From positions 117,346-181,345 of the forward strand of contig JAMWET010000152.1 of the NCBI GenBank assembly GCA_024036415.1: DNA of 64,000 nucleotides, in the 5' to 3' direction. Below are positions 9,475 to 22,203 of the stretch, piece after piece. The stretch is from Prochilodus magdalenae. Lineage: Eukaryota; Chordata; Actinopteri; Characiformes; Prochilodontidae. Numbering within the stretch: the stretch's first letter is position 1; every line of letters begins with the position of its first letter. The translations under genes and the position numbers were made by a program. The notes beneath the pieces are model-generated. The model was not told the DNA's origin. It saw only the letters and a program-made list of their open reading frames with translations, and made no database searches.

Positions 9475-12290
9475 AGAACCATTTATTATAATAAATATCA
9501 CTATTACAGATATACAATAACCATCACACATATCTATGGCCCTAATACTGACAATCCCACCTTTTACCAAAACGTCTTCAACCACTTCACCAACCTTTCA
9601 GATTCACCCATTATTACTGGTGGTGATTTTAACACAGTCACTGATACAGTCTTATAGTATAACCGATTAAACCCACTCATAACTGGAAATCTACAGAAAC
9701 AATAACACAGGTCATGAGCCGGTCTGGTCTTACTGATGGTTGGTGAATAAAACATCCAAACACAGAAGAATTTACACTCCACTGAATCAACGAATCAGAT
9801 TCAACGAATCTGAATATTATACACACAGATTCACTCCATTCTAATAAAAGACCACGCCCTCATCTCCACCATATGGAACAAAGAACAAACCAGCTCTCAG
9901 ATGGAGCTTTAATACATCCTTACTTAATGATCCCACATTTTCAACTTTCACCAAAAGAGAGTGGGCATCCTTCCTAGATATACATGATTCCCCAGAAATC
10001 CAATCTACAACACTTTGGGAAACTGGTAAAGCAGTCTTAAGAGGAAAATCATATCATATTCTACATATAAGAAAAGGAAGAACACAGAAAAAGAACTGAA
10101 ATTAGAAAAATTTAAGAAATAGAAAGCATAATAGTAAACAACCCCACAGAAGAACCACACACAGTTAAGAAATTACAAACTCCATCTTAACAAAATTATG
10201 AATGAGAAAACCAAACTTCTGCTACAAAGAATAAGACACAAAAACTATACAGTACAGTGATAAATCTGGAAATATCATTAAAATAAACTATGAAAAAACA
10301 ATTATCCCAGTAATCAAAGTTCCAACGGAAAAGGTTTTCCAGAACCCAGCCAAAATAAATAATACATTCAGAAATTTCTTTGTAAATCTAAAATCAATAG
10401 ATCACGACCCAAAATCGTCAGATATCAACACTTTTCTCAAAAGTATTAATCTACCTAAACTAACAGAATAACAAAAACAGACAACAGAAGAGCCAATATC
10501 ATTAAAAGAATTCCACAAAGCATTCAATCAAACGCCCAACAATAAAGCACCTGGTCCGAACGGTTTCCCAGCTGAATCTCTGGACAATATTATCACCACT
10601 CTTCAATAAATTAATAAAAGAAATAAAGAGAAATATACAATTACCTACTGATATGAATACAGCTACAACCTCCCTCCACCTTAAACTTAACAAAGACCCC
10701 ACCACACCCTCCAGTTACCGACCTCTCTCGTTCATCAACATCGACACAAAAATTATAATCAGAACTCTAATAGACTAGAAACAGTAATCCCATATCTAAT
10801 CCACCCGATCAAACAGGTTTCATCAGACAGAAAGTCCTCTGCCATCATCCGCAGACTCCTCAACATGATCCACAGTGCTACCGATCAGAAATCACAAACT
10901 GCAGTCAGAACCCTAGATCCAGAAAGAGCTTCTGATAGAGTAAACTGGAAATTCTTATTCACCACATCACACGGACTGGGGTTCAGGAATCATTTATACA
11001 ATGGATAAAGATCCTACACACCTCACCTATAGATACTGTAACCACGGTAACATCACAACGTTTCACAGAGGTAACTCTCTCCCCATTTATTCACCGTATT
11101 TCTAGAATTTTTATCTGCAGCAGTACGTCAGAACATAAACAGGAGTGGACTTCACATCACATACCCAACACAGAATTAGTCTGAATATGGTGACATTTTA
11201 CATCATCCTCAATAAAAGAAATTATTAAAACTACTGAAAATGACTCTAAGATCTGAGACTACTCCGGTAATGGGTCTAAATCTGCTTTTCTACCATTAAA
11301 TAAAACCTACGTCACACTCCAATTCAGACACTCTCTATTCCACTGAACACTAATTTCAGTACATATTTAGGTGTTAAAATTTCCCCCCAGCTGTCAGAAT
11401 TACCCTGCCTCAATTAAACCCCCTTCTGAAAACAATAAACTATGACCTTCAAAGCTGGGTAAACCTTCCTCTCTCACTCAGAGGTACAATAACCCTTATT
11501 AAAATGACTGTACTGCCCAAAGTCAATTACCTGTCCTCATTGCTTCCTGTAGATCCTCCCACAAACTGGTTTAAGTCTTTAGGTACAGCTGTCTCTAAAT
11601 TTAACTGGAAAAATAAACCACCTAGAATCAAACTTACCACATTGCACAACTCAAAACCCATGGAGGTTTAGAAACCCCAAACTCTGACAGCTATGTTCTT
11701 AGAACTCAGTTACAATATATCCTAAAATGGATTAACCCTGATCAGACAGACAGTACATGGACTGACACTGAACAAACCCAGTGCAAAGATATCAAGATCT
11801 ACCACACCTACCATTTATCAGCCACACACGCAAAAACAGATCTGCTTCAAAAACCCAACAATAGAAACAACTCTGACAGCTTGGTGGAAATTTCACTAAA
11901 TCACAAACTCCACTCTCTGAGCATTAATTCTCCCATTTGGAGTCACCCTGACCTGATATTTAGAGAAACACTGCCCAATGAATCTCACACCTTAAACACA
12001 TACTCCACAGTAACACCCTGGTATCACTTTCACATCTAACCCAGAATTCCAGCCCTGTGAGTAATAATTTCCTCAAATTCCACCAGATAAACTCCTTACT
12101 GAGCTCCAAAATCAGAACAACTGAACATACATTAGATCTGATTCCTATAGTTTCTGATTAACCTACTTCCTCCAGATAAACCCTCATCCAAAATATACCA
12201 AACCCAGACCCAACACAGCACTGCCCACTAAACAGTGGGAGGAAGATTTATCCATCACCCCAGAGCCGATTTCTGGATCAGATATGCACA
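9475..12290 (+). pseudogene. Decayed L1/Tx1-type LINE (ORF2)
   Basis: No long frame survives, but conceptual translation over shifting frames follows a L1/Tx1-clade ORF2 in order. APE segment: HIYGPNTDNPTFYQNVFNHF and GGDFNTVTD (9480-9650). RT: NNKAPGPNGFPAE (10540-10575), KDPTTPSSYRPLSFINIDTK (about 10690-10750), DQTGFIRQ (about 10808), and a distal block with LQSWVNLPLSLRGTITLIKM and WFKSLGTAVSKFNWKNKPPR (11440-11625). Many stops and indels interrupt it. The 5' leader, ORF1 and 3' tail were not seen. The age is much greater than the minus-strand LINE at 3.5-6.9 kb. Confidence 0.8.
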
Positions 12291-12314
12291 GATAACATCC
12301 ACATGATCACAAGC

Positions 12315-13167
12315 ACTAGAGCAGTGATGTTTTGGGGCTGTCGCTGGGCAACACAGACTTTCAACTTCCTCCACAAATTTTCTATGGGGGAGACTGGCTA
12401 GGCCACTTCAGGACCTTGAAATGCTTTTTACGGAGCCACTCCTTCGATGCCCAAGTGGTGTGGTTGGGCTGGAAGACCCAGCGACGTTCCATCTTCAGTG
12501 CTCTAAATAATGGAAGGAGGTTTTGGCTTATCTCACTTCCCATAACACGAATCAATCGTCCTGTCCCCTTTGCAGAAAAACAGCCCCAAAGCATGATGTC
12601 TCCACCCCATGCTTCACAGTAGGTATGGTGTTCTTGGGATGCAACTCAGCATTCTTCTTCCTCCAAACACAGCGAGTTGAGTTTTTACCAAAAAGTTCTA
12701 TTTTGGTTTCATCTGACCACATGATATTCTCAATCCTCTTCTGGATCATCCATATGCTCTCTGGCAAACTTCAGACAGGCCTGGACATGTACTGGCTTAA
12801 GCAGGGGGACACGCCAGGCACTGCAGGATTGGAGTCCCTCTCGGCGTAGTGTGTTACTGATGGTAGTCTTTGTTACCTTGGCCCCAGCTCTCTGCAGGTC
12901 ATTCATCAGGTCCCTCCGTGTAGTTCTGGGATTTTTGCTCACCGTTTTCATGATCATTTTGACCCCACGGGATGAGATCTTGCATGGGGCCCCAGATTGA
13001 GAGAGATTACGAATGGTATTGTATGTCTTCCATTTTCTTACAGTTGCTCCCACAGTTGATTTATTCACACCAACCTGCTTGCCTATTGTAGACTCACTCC
13101 TCCCAGCCTGGTACAGGTCTACTGTTTTCTTCCTGGTGTCTTTTGACAGCTCTTTGGTCTTGGCTAT
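12315..13167 (-). pseudogene. Tc1-like transposase, multiple lesions
   Basis: The transposase would cut and paste the element at TA sites. The start codon is lost: at 13167-13165 the expected ATG reads ATA, followed in frame by [19 protein letters not shown] and the helix-turn-helix segment [20 protein letters not shown]. The frame continues (13068-12730) with [14 protein letters not shown], then shifts at about 12740 to [14 protein letters not shown] carrying the first catalytic D, and again to [15 protein letters not shown]. The second D region is lost by deletion, and near 12385 a 'DLNP' block is deleted so that [11 protein letters not shown] lies in another frame. A clear fossil. Confidence 0.87.
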
Positions 13168-13511
13168 GGTTGAGTTTGGAGTCTGACTGTTTGAGGCTGT
13201 GAACAGGTGCCATTTATAACAGTAACGGGTGGAGGACAGAAGAGCTTCTTAAAGAAGAAGTTACAGGTCTGTGAGAGCCAGAAATTGCTTGTTTGTTATT
13301 AACCAAATACTTCCAAAATACTTTTCCACCTTAATTTACAAATAAATATTTTAAAAATCCTACAATGTGATGTCCCTGATTTTTTTTGTGTGATCATTTT
13401 GTGTCTCATAGTTGAAGTGTACCTATGATGAAAATTACAGACCTCTCTCATCTTTCTAAGTAGGAGAACTTGCACAACCAGTGGCTGACTAAATACTTTT
13501 TTGCCCGACTG
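12315..13511 (-). mobile_element. Tc1-like transposon, truncated at its 3' end
   Basis: The 5' terminal repeat is at the right: on the minus strand it starts CAGTCGGGCAAAAAAGTATT (from 13511) next to a TA at 13512-13513, the Tc1 target. The transposase reads leftward to about 12315, where the element stops without its other terminal repeat. It sits immediately beyond the decayed L1 copy. Confidence 0.87.
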
Positions 13512-13513
13512 TA

Positions 13514-16500
13514 TACATAATTCTATATACATACTATATACATAACTCCACACACAGAATGTTCTGGAAAAGTACGTACCCATCTACTGTACATCTGGTC
13601 GATCCACAGAAACTGTTTCACATGTAGCCCTCATGCCCGAATTCATCAATCTAATTTAATGTAGAGGGTGGGGCTATGGGTTCCTGTGCTTTACCAGTAA
13701 TATCCAAATATTGATCTGCACTGTTTGACCACCCCTAAACCTGAAATGAAACCTTCTCCTTCGAAAATGACCAACCTATCGCCTGAACACAGTGGACTTA
13801 CCCAAACATGACCGGCAACCTACAGAGACTTACAATACAGAGACACTCAAACAGAGACCCCACACTCTCATACACTCAGAACCACAGACCAGAGCAGTCC
13901 TGCTGGTGGAGGAGGCTAGCACTTAACTAGCTAGCTAGCTCCAGCAGCTAACCACCGTGGCTTATCCAGGAATTAAAACCGACTGTAGATTAAACAAATT
14001 TATACCAAGTAAATAGATCTTATGAACTGTTTATAAACCCTCTTAATAAATGAAAAGGGTCTGTAGTCTGTATTCACCCAATCTGTATTGTTTTACTGCT
14101 CCAGTACTCATTAGGAACACTTCAACAGATGTGTGTTCTATCTAACTTATTTATTTATTTATTTTATAATGGACAGTGTACACCATCTCAGGACAGACCC
14201 CCGAGTACGAGCTCAGTGTTGTTCTAACCCACACTCATCTGTTTGTCTTGTTTTGTCCCCAGTCCTCCGGAAGGTCTCCTTCATGTTTATCCCCACGCTA
14301 ACACTATAATCAGGTTTGAGCTCTGACGTGAGACAGCTCGAGTTCTAGCGCTCCCTCTCATGTGTTACTGTGACTATCCCACAGTTCTGTTCTGATCATT
14401 TATTGTTATTGTTATTGTTTATTGTTATTGTTATTCTCTATCAGTGGTCACAGGACGCTGTTGACTGGATAGGTGTGGTTGGTGGAGTGGGTTAACTGGT
14501 TCATGTTTCTTTAATAGCGATGGCAGTGCATAAATCAAGTAGCCACTCCCATTTCAGTAATTTGTTCAGAGATTTCTTATCCTGTGCGATTAAATCATAA
14601 ATTTTATGGATGTCCTGTAGTAAAATTACATTATTCCACCTTCCCATGTAGAACTAATCCCATCCCAGGAGGCTTTACTATGATTGATATCCTCACTGGA
14701 CCTTATGCCAGTATTTTTTTCTTGCTAGAAAATATGAGAAAAGAACAAATAGTTCAATCTTTGTATAGTTAAACAGCCAAATTTGATTTGAAAGAATTCT
14801 GAGTCATGTACAGACAGTCAAACGCAGTCAACATACATTGCTGACTATGACTGAAGTCAGTTTTTTTAAAACTTTCATATTTTAAATTTAAACTACTTAT
14901 TTATTCATTTTCTGATTGTTTTAACATAATTATGTTTTGTCATTCCATATTTTACTTTTGTGTTTGTTATTTGTACAATACTTTAATATGATTTCTGCAG
15001 TATGTAACCATCTTCTTGCTGCAGTATGTAATCAGCTTCTTTAAGATATTTACAGTCTATTTTATTATTAATACATTAATTAATATTTCAACTAATATTT
15101 TTAATATTAATTACATTTTAAACTTGTACATCTATCTGAATTAGTCATTTTATTTGGTAAATATGTGACATTGCAAATAAGATAAAGCAGTGTTCCTTCT
15201 AAACATGAAACCTAGTCCTCACAAAGAATTAAAACAGGTCATGGGTCTAATGACTGTCCTTAGATATACAATTATATATACATATTATATATTTACAATT
15301 CCTGAAATGCCCCTCAGTGTCCCCATAGTGAGATGAGACTCCATTATGGTGATATTTAAGTGATATTATTCATTATTCACAAGTGTATTTTATGAAAGCA
15401 TAATGAGTTTTCAGGTCTGTAGGACCCTGAGGAAAAGGTGGGTCCCCACAATGTAACAATTATACCAGGTCACTCCCACAATTCACAAAATGGGTATTTG
15501 TGTGCATGTGTGTGTACTTACATTTCTTCAGTCCTGGTTTGATTCTGTTTTCACCTCCATGTTCCAGTCTAAACAGACAGACAGACACACACACACACAC
15601 ACCCACACACATGCACACACACGAACACAAAAAGTTATTATATTTTATTTATATTATATAATTTTTTAAGGGTTAAGTAAAAGATAGATGCAATGTATCA
15701 GAAAAGGCAAAAGGCTCTGGTCAGATTCTCTGTTCAGAGCTCAGATGCTTTTTAATGTGTTTTACATCCACTTTAAAGAGGCGCAAGGTGTGTATAATGA
15801 AAATTTATCACAGAAACAATTAATATATAGTCATTACTAGCAGTATTCCTGTGTAATTGGTCATTAGTCACTTATTCATAAAAGTTGGTGGGAGTGTTGT
15901 GCAGTGGCTAATTTACATGCATTTGACTGGTATGAGAAGTTTCAGAACACTCTTGTATAGTGTTAGAAGGTACAACACAAGGTTCAGTGTACTGTTTGTA
16001 ATGTTGGAGCCTTTTTGGTTCATGTTTACATTAGCTTTTTAAAGTAGTAGTAACTAGCAGACATGAACAAATTGTATTCCTTTATTTTCTATCAGCTCTG
16101 ACGGTAGTTTATTTTAGTCTTTTAAGCAGTAAACACTCCATGAACTATCTATCAAGAAGCATCATTCAAATGGGGAACACCACAGCTCTCACAACTCCCC
16201 GCACACCAGAGTCAGGTATTCAGATTTGGACAGCTCTTTACTATTTGCTCTGGTATGTTAGGAGCACTGCTGGGGTTTAGATCTCGCTTTTATTGGTCAT
16301 TTTTTCTTCTTTAGTCTACATGGCGTTGTGCTTTTGTTTTATGTAACTGTATATTGATTGCAGTACTATACGAATGTCAACACAAAATCAGTAACATGTT
16401 TTCCCTGCATGTAGAACATTGACTAAGTGTGATGGCACTGTTATACTATACACTGTTGAAATTATTAAATTAATTATGTGGTTATAATGATTAAAATATT

Positions 16501-18297
16501 GCAGCTGTGGATGATTGAGGATTGGGGGGCTTATTGATTAAGGAAAAGCAAAAGACAGTTGTTTTTATTTCTTATCCTGTTATAGTTTATCACTGTTAAA
16601 GTTTTTTAGTATGTACCAGTGAACTCGCATTAAGATTATATATTTTATGTTGTTGCTGTTTTTAAAAAATATTTCTAAAGCAATAAATAAATTGAATTCA
16701 GTGTAACACAGTGTTAAAAATAAATAGTCTTAAATGTTTGGATGAACTGCTAATGCACTGACTTTTAGCCCTACAGATTTGCACATCATCTGTGCTGGTC
16801 TCTTATTACTAATAGAGACAACAGTCTCGGCTAGCTAGTAACTATGAAATGGCCAAGAAGAGAAAGTTTCAAGACAAACATGGAGAATTTAGAGATGAAA
16901 GTTTTGTCTTATTAGCATTTATATGCACTCCAGCTGTCCAGCTCATTTTTTAAGTTCACTGCTCTGCTTTAGCAGTTTTATTCACCAATGTTTTAGAAGT
17001 TGTAAGAAACTTGCTACTCAGACCTTAGTATAATTGGAGTGAGAGAAGGCAATAATGTTTGATAAATTGTGTTATTGACTTTGAATCTATGAGCCAGCTG
17101 ATTCTATTAAAGGAGTGTAAAATGTGTCTGCCTAAATGTGTTGTAGTGTGTTTAAATAAATCAGGCAGCAAGTTTAGCAGATGAATTTATTCTTACTCAC
17201 AGTTTTAAACCAGCTAAAGTGGACCAATCATCAGATGGCATGCTAAAACAAATACCCACCAGCCGGTTGCCTCTGTGACCATGTGATGTTAAGGACTTTA
17301 AAGAATGTCACTACAGTCACAGTTCTGGTGATATAGCTGTTAACTGTTTGGCGGTAAGAAGAAACAGGAGAGACAGAGTAAACAAGATACCAGTTCCAGT
17401 CAGGCAAAAACTGGTTCCTCTTTATGTGCTAGATTCTCAGGTCCATAGACTGTTCGGAAAAAGCTTAGCGATATGAATTATGTTACTGAGACTCCTGAGC
17501 ATAAGAACATTAGTGTGTGTCATGTTAGTTTGCTGAAAACTTAAAACCTAAAACTTATCAGTCCCTGCACCTGTTGAGTTCTCTTCTGTTCATACTCTCT
17601 ACCACATCCACACCAGTGATGTGTGGACAGACAAATTTGGGGTGTGCCTATAGACTAACAAAGTAGCTGTTTTATTGTTTAGCCACACTAGGTGGGTGCA
17701 ACTTGCTGTATGCTGTACTTTACATCATCGTTTCCATAGTTTGAGTGGGGAAAAATTGGTTTAATGTGTAGTACCTACATCCAGTCTGATTTTTCTCTAA
17801 AGACAGCCAGGTTTGTTAATTAAAGTTTTAACAACTCCAGAACCAGGAGGCAAAGGATATTTGTGAACCAAAGGAATTAACACTGGTTTCCTCTTGCCAT
17901 AGACTCATTATAACTCTGCTCCCAGAGCTTTTTTGCTTTATCTCAAACCTTTAACTTAGCAATTCCAAGAAACGTTTCACAAACAAAGCAAAGTATAATG
18001 TAATCACATTTCTTTTCTTTAAGATACAGACACTCCTGCAACTTCCATGCTTCAGGAAACAACCTATACACCAGAAGCTGTGTAAGAGTTATAACTCTAT
18101 ATGGTTTTATCATTAAAATGTAATTTTATTGCTGTCTTATGTTGATACACTAAATCGTTTTTTCAGTGCAGTGAACTACCTTGTATGTTCAGTCAGATGC
18201 CTGGCTTGATTTGCTCTTTATCTGTCTTCAATAGTTCAATCATTCTGAATTCACCACATACCCAAAGACATACATCTCTGAACACAGTTGTTTATAC
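13514..18297. other. Long AT-rich intergenic stretch
   Basis: No domain-bearing frame was found on either strand. Small landmarks are CTAGCTAGCTAG near 13930, TATTGT repeats at 14400-14437, and the CA microsatellite listed separately. I looked on the minus strand for a B30.2 (PRY-SPRY) exon that would follow the last NLR LRR exon and saw none. Confidence 0.4.
15574..15628. repeat. CAGA/CA microsatellite
   Basis: Three CAGA units are followed by a CA dinucleotide run interrupted by CCCA and ATG. Simple repeat, no other meaning seen. Confidence 0.95.
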
Positions 18298-18471
18298 CTA
18301 AGAGTTTTGAGTGCACACTGTGGATCCTCCAATCTAGCAGAAAGGAGCTTCTCTCCAGGCTCTCCTGGGTGATTGTAGGTCAGATCCAGTTCTTTCATGT
18401 GTGAGGGGTTTAAACTCAGAGCTGAATCCAGAGAATAACCACCTTCCTCTGTGATCATACAACCAGATAAT
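18298..18471 (-). CDS. NLR-type LRR exon (terminal type)
   Basis: An exon of exactly 174 bp encoding two ribonuclease-inhibitor-type leucine-rich repeats (LRRs), as in the C-terminal part of fish NLRC3-like immune sensors, where LRRs sense ligand or regulate the NACHT switch. Acceptor: pyrimidine tract ending TTTGTAG before 18471; donor: CTTAG/GTATAA at 18298. The first base completes an arginine codon split over the intron (phase 2). Translation starts LSGCMITEEGGYSLDSALSL and includes HMKELDLTYNHPGEPGEKLL and LEDPQCALKTLR. In fish NLRs this LSGC...EDP type is normally the last LRR exon before B30.2; no B30.2 exon was seen downstream. Intact, but its transcript context is unknown. Confidence 0.82.
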
Positions 18472-19371
18472 CTACAAAGAGAGGGAAAAAGAAGGGAAAT
18501 TAAAAAGTGATTATTCACATTTGTATATTTCAGAACTAAACAGAAACACACAGTTTCTCACAGTTACGAATGTATTTAAACACATAATGCTGCCTGGCAA
18601 GAATTACAGATCTCAATATTAAAAACAGCATGTGGAATGTTCATCTTGTGTATCTGAGTGAATGTAGTTCATCTGATTCTTAATAATCTTTAAGTATCAA
18701 TGGAATCAAGTTGTCCAAAAAAGGCTTAGTGAACTTGAAAGATGTGGAAAGTAAATATTTGTTGATAAAAAAATAAATAAATTAATGTCTAAATTCTGTT
18801 AACAACATTTTTCAAAGCAGACATAAGTGTCCTGAAATGACACATAGCATGTACATTGACTTGATGTAATCACAAACTGTGTTATTTTCAATATTCATCA
18901 TGTAATAGGTGATCTGATAATAAGATATCTTGATAGCAATCTTCACTACAGCACTATACACTATAGACATTTGACCCCTGTGTCTCTAATGAGCAGGGCA
19001 AAGGGAGATGGTGTCAATAAAAAACTTAGAAGAGTTTAAAGAAAAATGACTGAGAGGAACCAAGAAAAAAATTAGGATAATAGACTGAAAGTGGAACCTA
19101 TCTTCTGGCCACAAATATACGAAACAGAAATAAAGATGCAAAATGCAGTGTGTAACTAATATTAACCCTAAATTCATACTTAAGCTCTCTTGGCATGGCA
19201 TGAATGTCACAAACTCTCTTTATGCTGGAAATTAAATTTGTCTGTAGTATGTGACCTATGTATTATTAAAAGTTAAATTTATAAAAACAATTAAAATTTG
19301 CTTTGGTAAACAACATTTTACTGAACAACACAATATTGATTAGTAAAAAACATACTAAAAGAAGCACTGAC

Positions 19372-19545
19372 CTGAGTATCTCCAGTTTACAGTGTGAACT
19401 CTTCAGTCCACCAGAGATCAGCTCCACACCTGAATTCTGCAGATCGTTTTTACTGAGATCCAGCTCTTTTAGAGTGGAGTTTTCCAGCTTTAAGAGTGAT
19501 CCAAGATTTTCACACGTGTTTACTGCAAGATTACATAAAGCCAGT
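19372..19545 (-). CDS. NLR-type LRR exon
   Basis: Exon of 174 bp with phase-2 borders: acceptor TTTGTAG/A at 19545 and donor CTCAG/GTCAGT at 19372. It encodes RLALCNLAVNTCENLGSLL, then LKELDLSKNDLQNSGVELI and [12 protein letters not shown], two tandem LRRs of the LxxLxLxxN/C type. No stop or frameshift. It is followed on the minus strand, after an ~0.9-kb intron-sized gap, by the terminal-type LRR exon at 18298-18471, with matching phase, so the two could be spliced together. Confidence 0.85.
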
Positions 19546-19877
19546 CTACAAACAAAGAACAAATACACAGATTTTACAGCAAACTAATACTGTATGCACA
19601 TATTAGTTTCTTGAATACATCTTGTATATTTTATTTGACCAAAATGGTTAAATGAAGTGATAGAAGTTGAGTTCTGAAATGTTTTGTTTTTGTTAGTTAA
19701 TTTTATTTTAACTTGGTGGAAAGACAGTGATTAACAATAATGATACCTGTGTTGCATATTAGTATCCTTATAAAAGTTTAGGACAAACACGTTATCATGT
19801 AATATAGTTCCAGTGCATATTATCTACTGCAAACTTAGACACATAATGTGTCTTTATTTTGTCCTTAGAGATGACAT

Positions 19878-20365
19878 TACAGTAGTGTGCCAATGTTTGG
19901 GCATTGCTGGCCAAGTTACATATTTATTTATTTTGTGTGCACAGCATGTTTAAGATCTACCCATAGTTTTTAAAAGATGTTCATTCCAGGGAACTGTCAC
20001 TCTAACCCCCAAAGTATAATAGAACCACCCTAAGCTTAGTAATTGGTGTTTTAGTCACTCTTCTTTGTAAATCTTTCAACTAGAGCACCATTCTTGGGCT
20101 GACTAAATATTCCTGCAGGTTCTATTGTTGTCATTTAAAGCTCGTTTTTCATATTTTTGTCCTGCATAAGGATCAAGTCTATCTGACGTCTTCTTTTGTA
20201 AACACCAATAGGCTCCATTTTCAAATCTGCAGACAGCTGCTTAGAGTAGCTTGTCATTGAGAGTTAGTGAGAGTCCGGGAATTTACTATGCTCTGCAAAT
20301 TGGTTAACAATTTCTAATTAGGGCCTAACAGGTTCACTCACTTCTAGAAAGGGTGTGTAAGTTGT
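19878..20365. repeat. Probable non-autonomous DNA element
   Basis: The left edge TACAGTAGTGTGCCAATG resembles Tc1-style ends ('cagtagtgtgccaaagtttgggca' type, here altered). The interior has no coding potential. The right edge is vague near GGGTGTGTAAG at 20345-20360. Recognition is from general familiarity with fish repeats, so low confidence. Confidence 0.35.
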
Positions 20366-20433
20366 TGCTGTTGTTGTTGTCTTTTTTCAAGTGCATATAA
20401 AGTGTCGATTTTGTTTTTTAGTTTAAGACTGAC

Positions 20434-20596
20434 CTGAGTATTTCCAGTTTACAGTCTCGAGTCTTTAGTCCATCAGAAAGTAGCTCCACTAGTGAATCCT
20501 GCAGCTCATTGCTACTGAGGTCCAGCTCTTTTTTTTGTTTGTAGAGCTAATACGAGAGATTTACAAGACTCTACAGTAAAATTACAGATGGCTAAC
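20434..20596 (-). pseudogene. Broken NLR-type LRR exon (11 bp short)
   Basis: Splice borders match the neighbouring LRR exons (acceptor TTTTCAG before 20596, donor ACTCAG/GTCAGT at 20434), but the exon is 163 bp instead of 174. The frame reads [19 protein letters not shown] and then shifts within an A-rich run into KKRAGPQ and a stop. Beyond the lesion, another frame resumes [16 protein letters not shown] and CKLEILR. The missing 11 bp lie where neighbouring exons encode the segment just before LKELDLS. Inclusion of this exon would truncate any transcript, so it is either skipped or the locus is dead. Confidence 0.82.
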
Positions 20597-20864
20597 CTGA
20601 AAAGGGAGAGTAAATATATTAAAGAGCACAGATTAATTAGAAAGAATACAATTCTCTCAGAAAATATGGAACTGTATAGAAATACAGTACACAATCAAGA
20701 AGAGTATGCCTCTGTGCAATATCAATTAAATGTCACATAATAAAACTAAATAAAATCACAGTAATTGTATTACTTCTAAAGTGAACAGTAGTGTATTTTG
20801 ACATTTTGACACGAAAGTAAACAATATTGTATTTACAAAAATGACTATATGAACTATATTTAAA

Positions 20865-21370
20865 GTACAGGCCCCACAGTATGAACTCAGTGGAAAAAAG
20901 TCATTCATTACTAAAATTCTAAATTTATATTGTTATAATACTTTTTTTGATGACAGATTAAATCCCCCTCAGCATGGAAAATACCAGTGTTACACAAATA
21001 TCTGAAGAGATATTCTGCCATTCTTCCGAAATTAATATTTTTGCTGGAAGGTTTATGTTGCTCTACCTTTCTTTTCAAATGTCCCAAAAGCATTCTATTG
21101 GATTCAGTTCAATTCAGGCAACATACATGGCCTGGTCTTGTTGGCCTAATTTTTTAAATTTTTTTCTTGTTTAGAAATTATTTCATGATTTTGGTGGAAT
21201 ATTCCTTTTCCTCTGAGCTTCTTTAGAGTGGGAGTCATCTCATCAGTTAGTATTTTGGTGTATACACAGGCAATCATAGTGCCATTTAATATGCCATCTC
21301 ACCAACACCTTTTGCACTTATGCATCCCCATATCATCAAACTCTGACGTCCGTGCTTTACTGTCAGTACT
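20865..21370 (-). pseudogene. Tc1-like transposase remnant
   Basis: Minus-strand translation over shifting frames gives, in order, GTMIACVYTKILTDEMTPTL, KKLRGKGIF and HLKRKVEQHKPSSKN, and then RMAEYLFRYLCNTGIF near the C-terminus, typical of a Tc1-like transposase. The second catalytic region (usually QHDNDPKH) is decayed to HQNHE. The left edge GTACAGGCCCCACAGT at about 20864 may be what is left of a terminal repeat. Different family from the other Tc1 copies in the window. Confidence 0.72.
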
Positions 21371-21930
21371 CTGCACTAGAGAGAGAATAGGAGGCACTTT
21401 TTGACAAACCTGTCATAGGACCAATCAGATTGTGCCATGTCATCAAGCCCTGCCCCAAAACCTGTCAAGTAAGTCCCTCCCTCATCCAATCATGTTTGAG
21501 TATTTTGTTCCGGGACCTTCCTCAGCGCTTTTCGTCAAAGTCTTGTTGACAGGTGTAGTAATCAGGTAAGGACAGGCTCCCAGACATGGTCACAGACTAG
21601 ACCTACGGAAATCTTACCGGAGGTAATCAACCGGCCCCGGTGTGAGGTGTAATCCATCAAAGTCCTTTTGACAGATCTAAATAAATTTTCTCATGAACTC
21701 TGTCCCAGGCCAGTGTCTCGCTGCCTGCTTTGATATTCAGGCCTTTGATGCAACAAAACAAAAGGATACAAAGTTAATGCTGTGTGTTTGACTCATACAT
21801 TCAATTTGACAGGTCTTTTATGCAGTAGATTGTCTCACAAACATGACAACTATTTATTTTGCTGGTGGTACTTTTCATTAAATCGTTTGCTGTGCGTTGT
21901 TGGAGTAAAATTTCCCACCAAACGTATCAA

Positions 21931-21980
21931 CCAATCAGGTGGAGGGTGTCCATTGGAGCGAGGAGATGTGTATTAAAGGG
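21931..21980 (+). promoter_or_regulatory. Promoter-like block (CCAAT, inverted CCAAT, TATA-like)
   Basis: A CCAAT box (CCAATCAG, 21931-21938), an inverted CCAAT (CATTGG, 21951-21956) and GTATTAAAGG (21970-21979) lie in the order and spacing of a simple promoter. A small frame follows at 22078. Two more CCAAT motifs lie upstream (21420, 21486). Sequence-only inference. Confidence 0.3.
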
Positions 21981-22077
21981 CTACTGCTTAGTGAGAGAGA
22001 TTCCGAGAATCTAAGAAGAAGAAGATAGTTAACGATAGCCTGATGCACCTATAAAGCTAACTGCTTCATTTCCTCAA

Positions 22078-22200
22078 ATGACTTTTAGGCTGAACGCGGG
22101 AGAATGGTATAGTTTCAGAAGGCATTGTTCAGTTTTGAATGCCTACATCATTTATAGAAATATAGCGTGTGATCCGCCTTATCAAGAGATATTTAATTAA
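22078..22200 (+). CDS. 40-codon ORF inside the left inverted-repeat arm
   Basis: The frame MTFRLNAGEWYSFRRHCSVL continues NAYIIYRNIACDPPYQEIFN and stops. The same peptide, FRRHC.V.NAYIIYRN...DPPYQEIFN, is encoded in the inverted copy at 26641-26740 within a longer frame. Conservation of frame between two copies that differ at roughly one base in eight suggests that this was coding at some time. I do not recognise the family. Confidence 0.35.
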   Translation: MTFRLNAGEWYSFRRHCSVLNAYIIYRNIACDPPYQEIFN

Positions 22201-22203
22201 ATC

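Larger units (their letters stand above)
21637..22203 (+). repeat. Left arm of a large inverted repeat
   Basis: Two blocks match the reverse complement of 26641-26990: 21637-21700 (CCGGTGTGAGG... AAATTTTCTCATGAAC) and about 22090-22203 (TTTCAGAAGGCATTG... GAGATATTTAATT). The stretch between them (about 21710-22080) is mostly unique to this arm and contains the promoter-like block. The arm ends sharply at both borders. No target-site duplication was found beyond CCGGTGTGAGG. Confidence 0.8.

Noticed and set aside
13514..18297. B30.2 exon downstream of the last LRR exon
   Set aside because: I looked for PRY/SPRY wording on the minus strand and found none; absence by eye is not proof.
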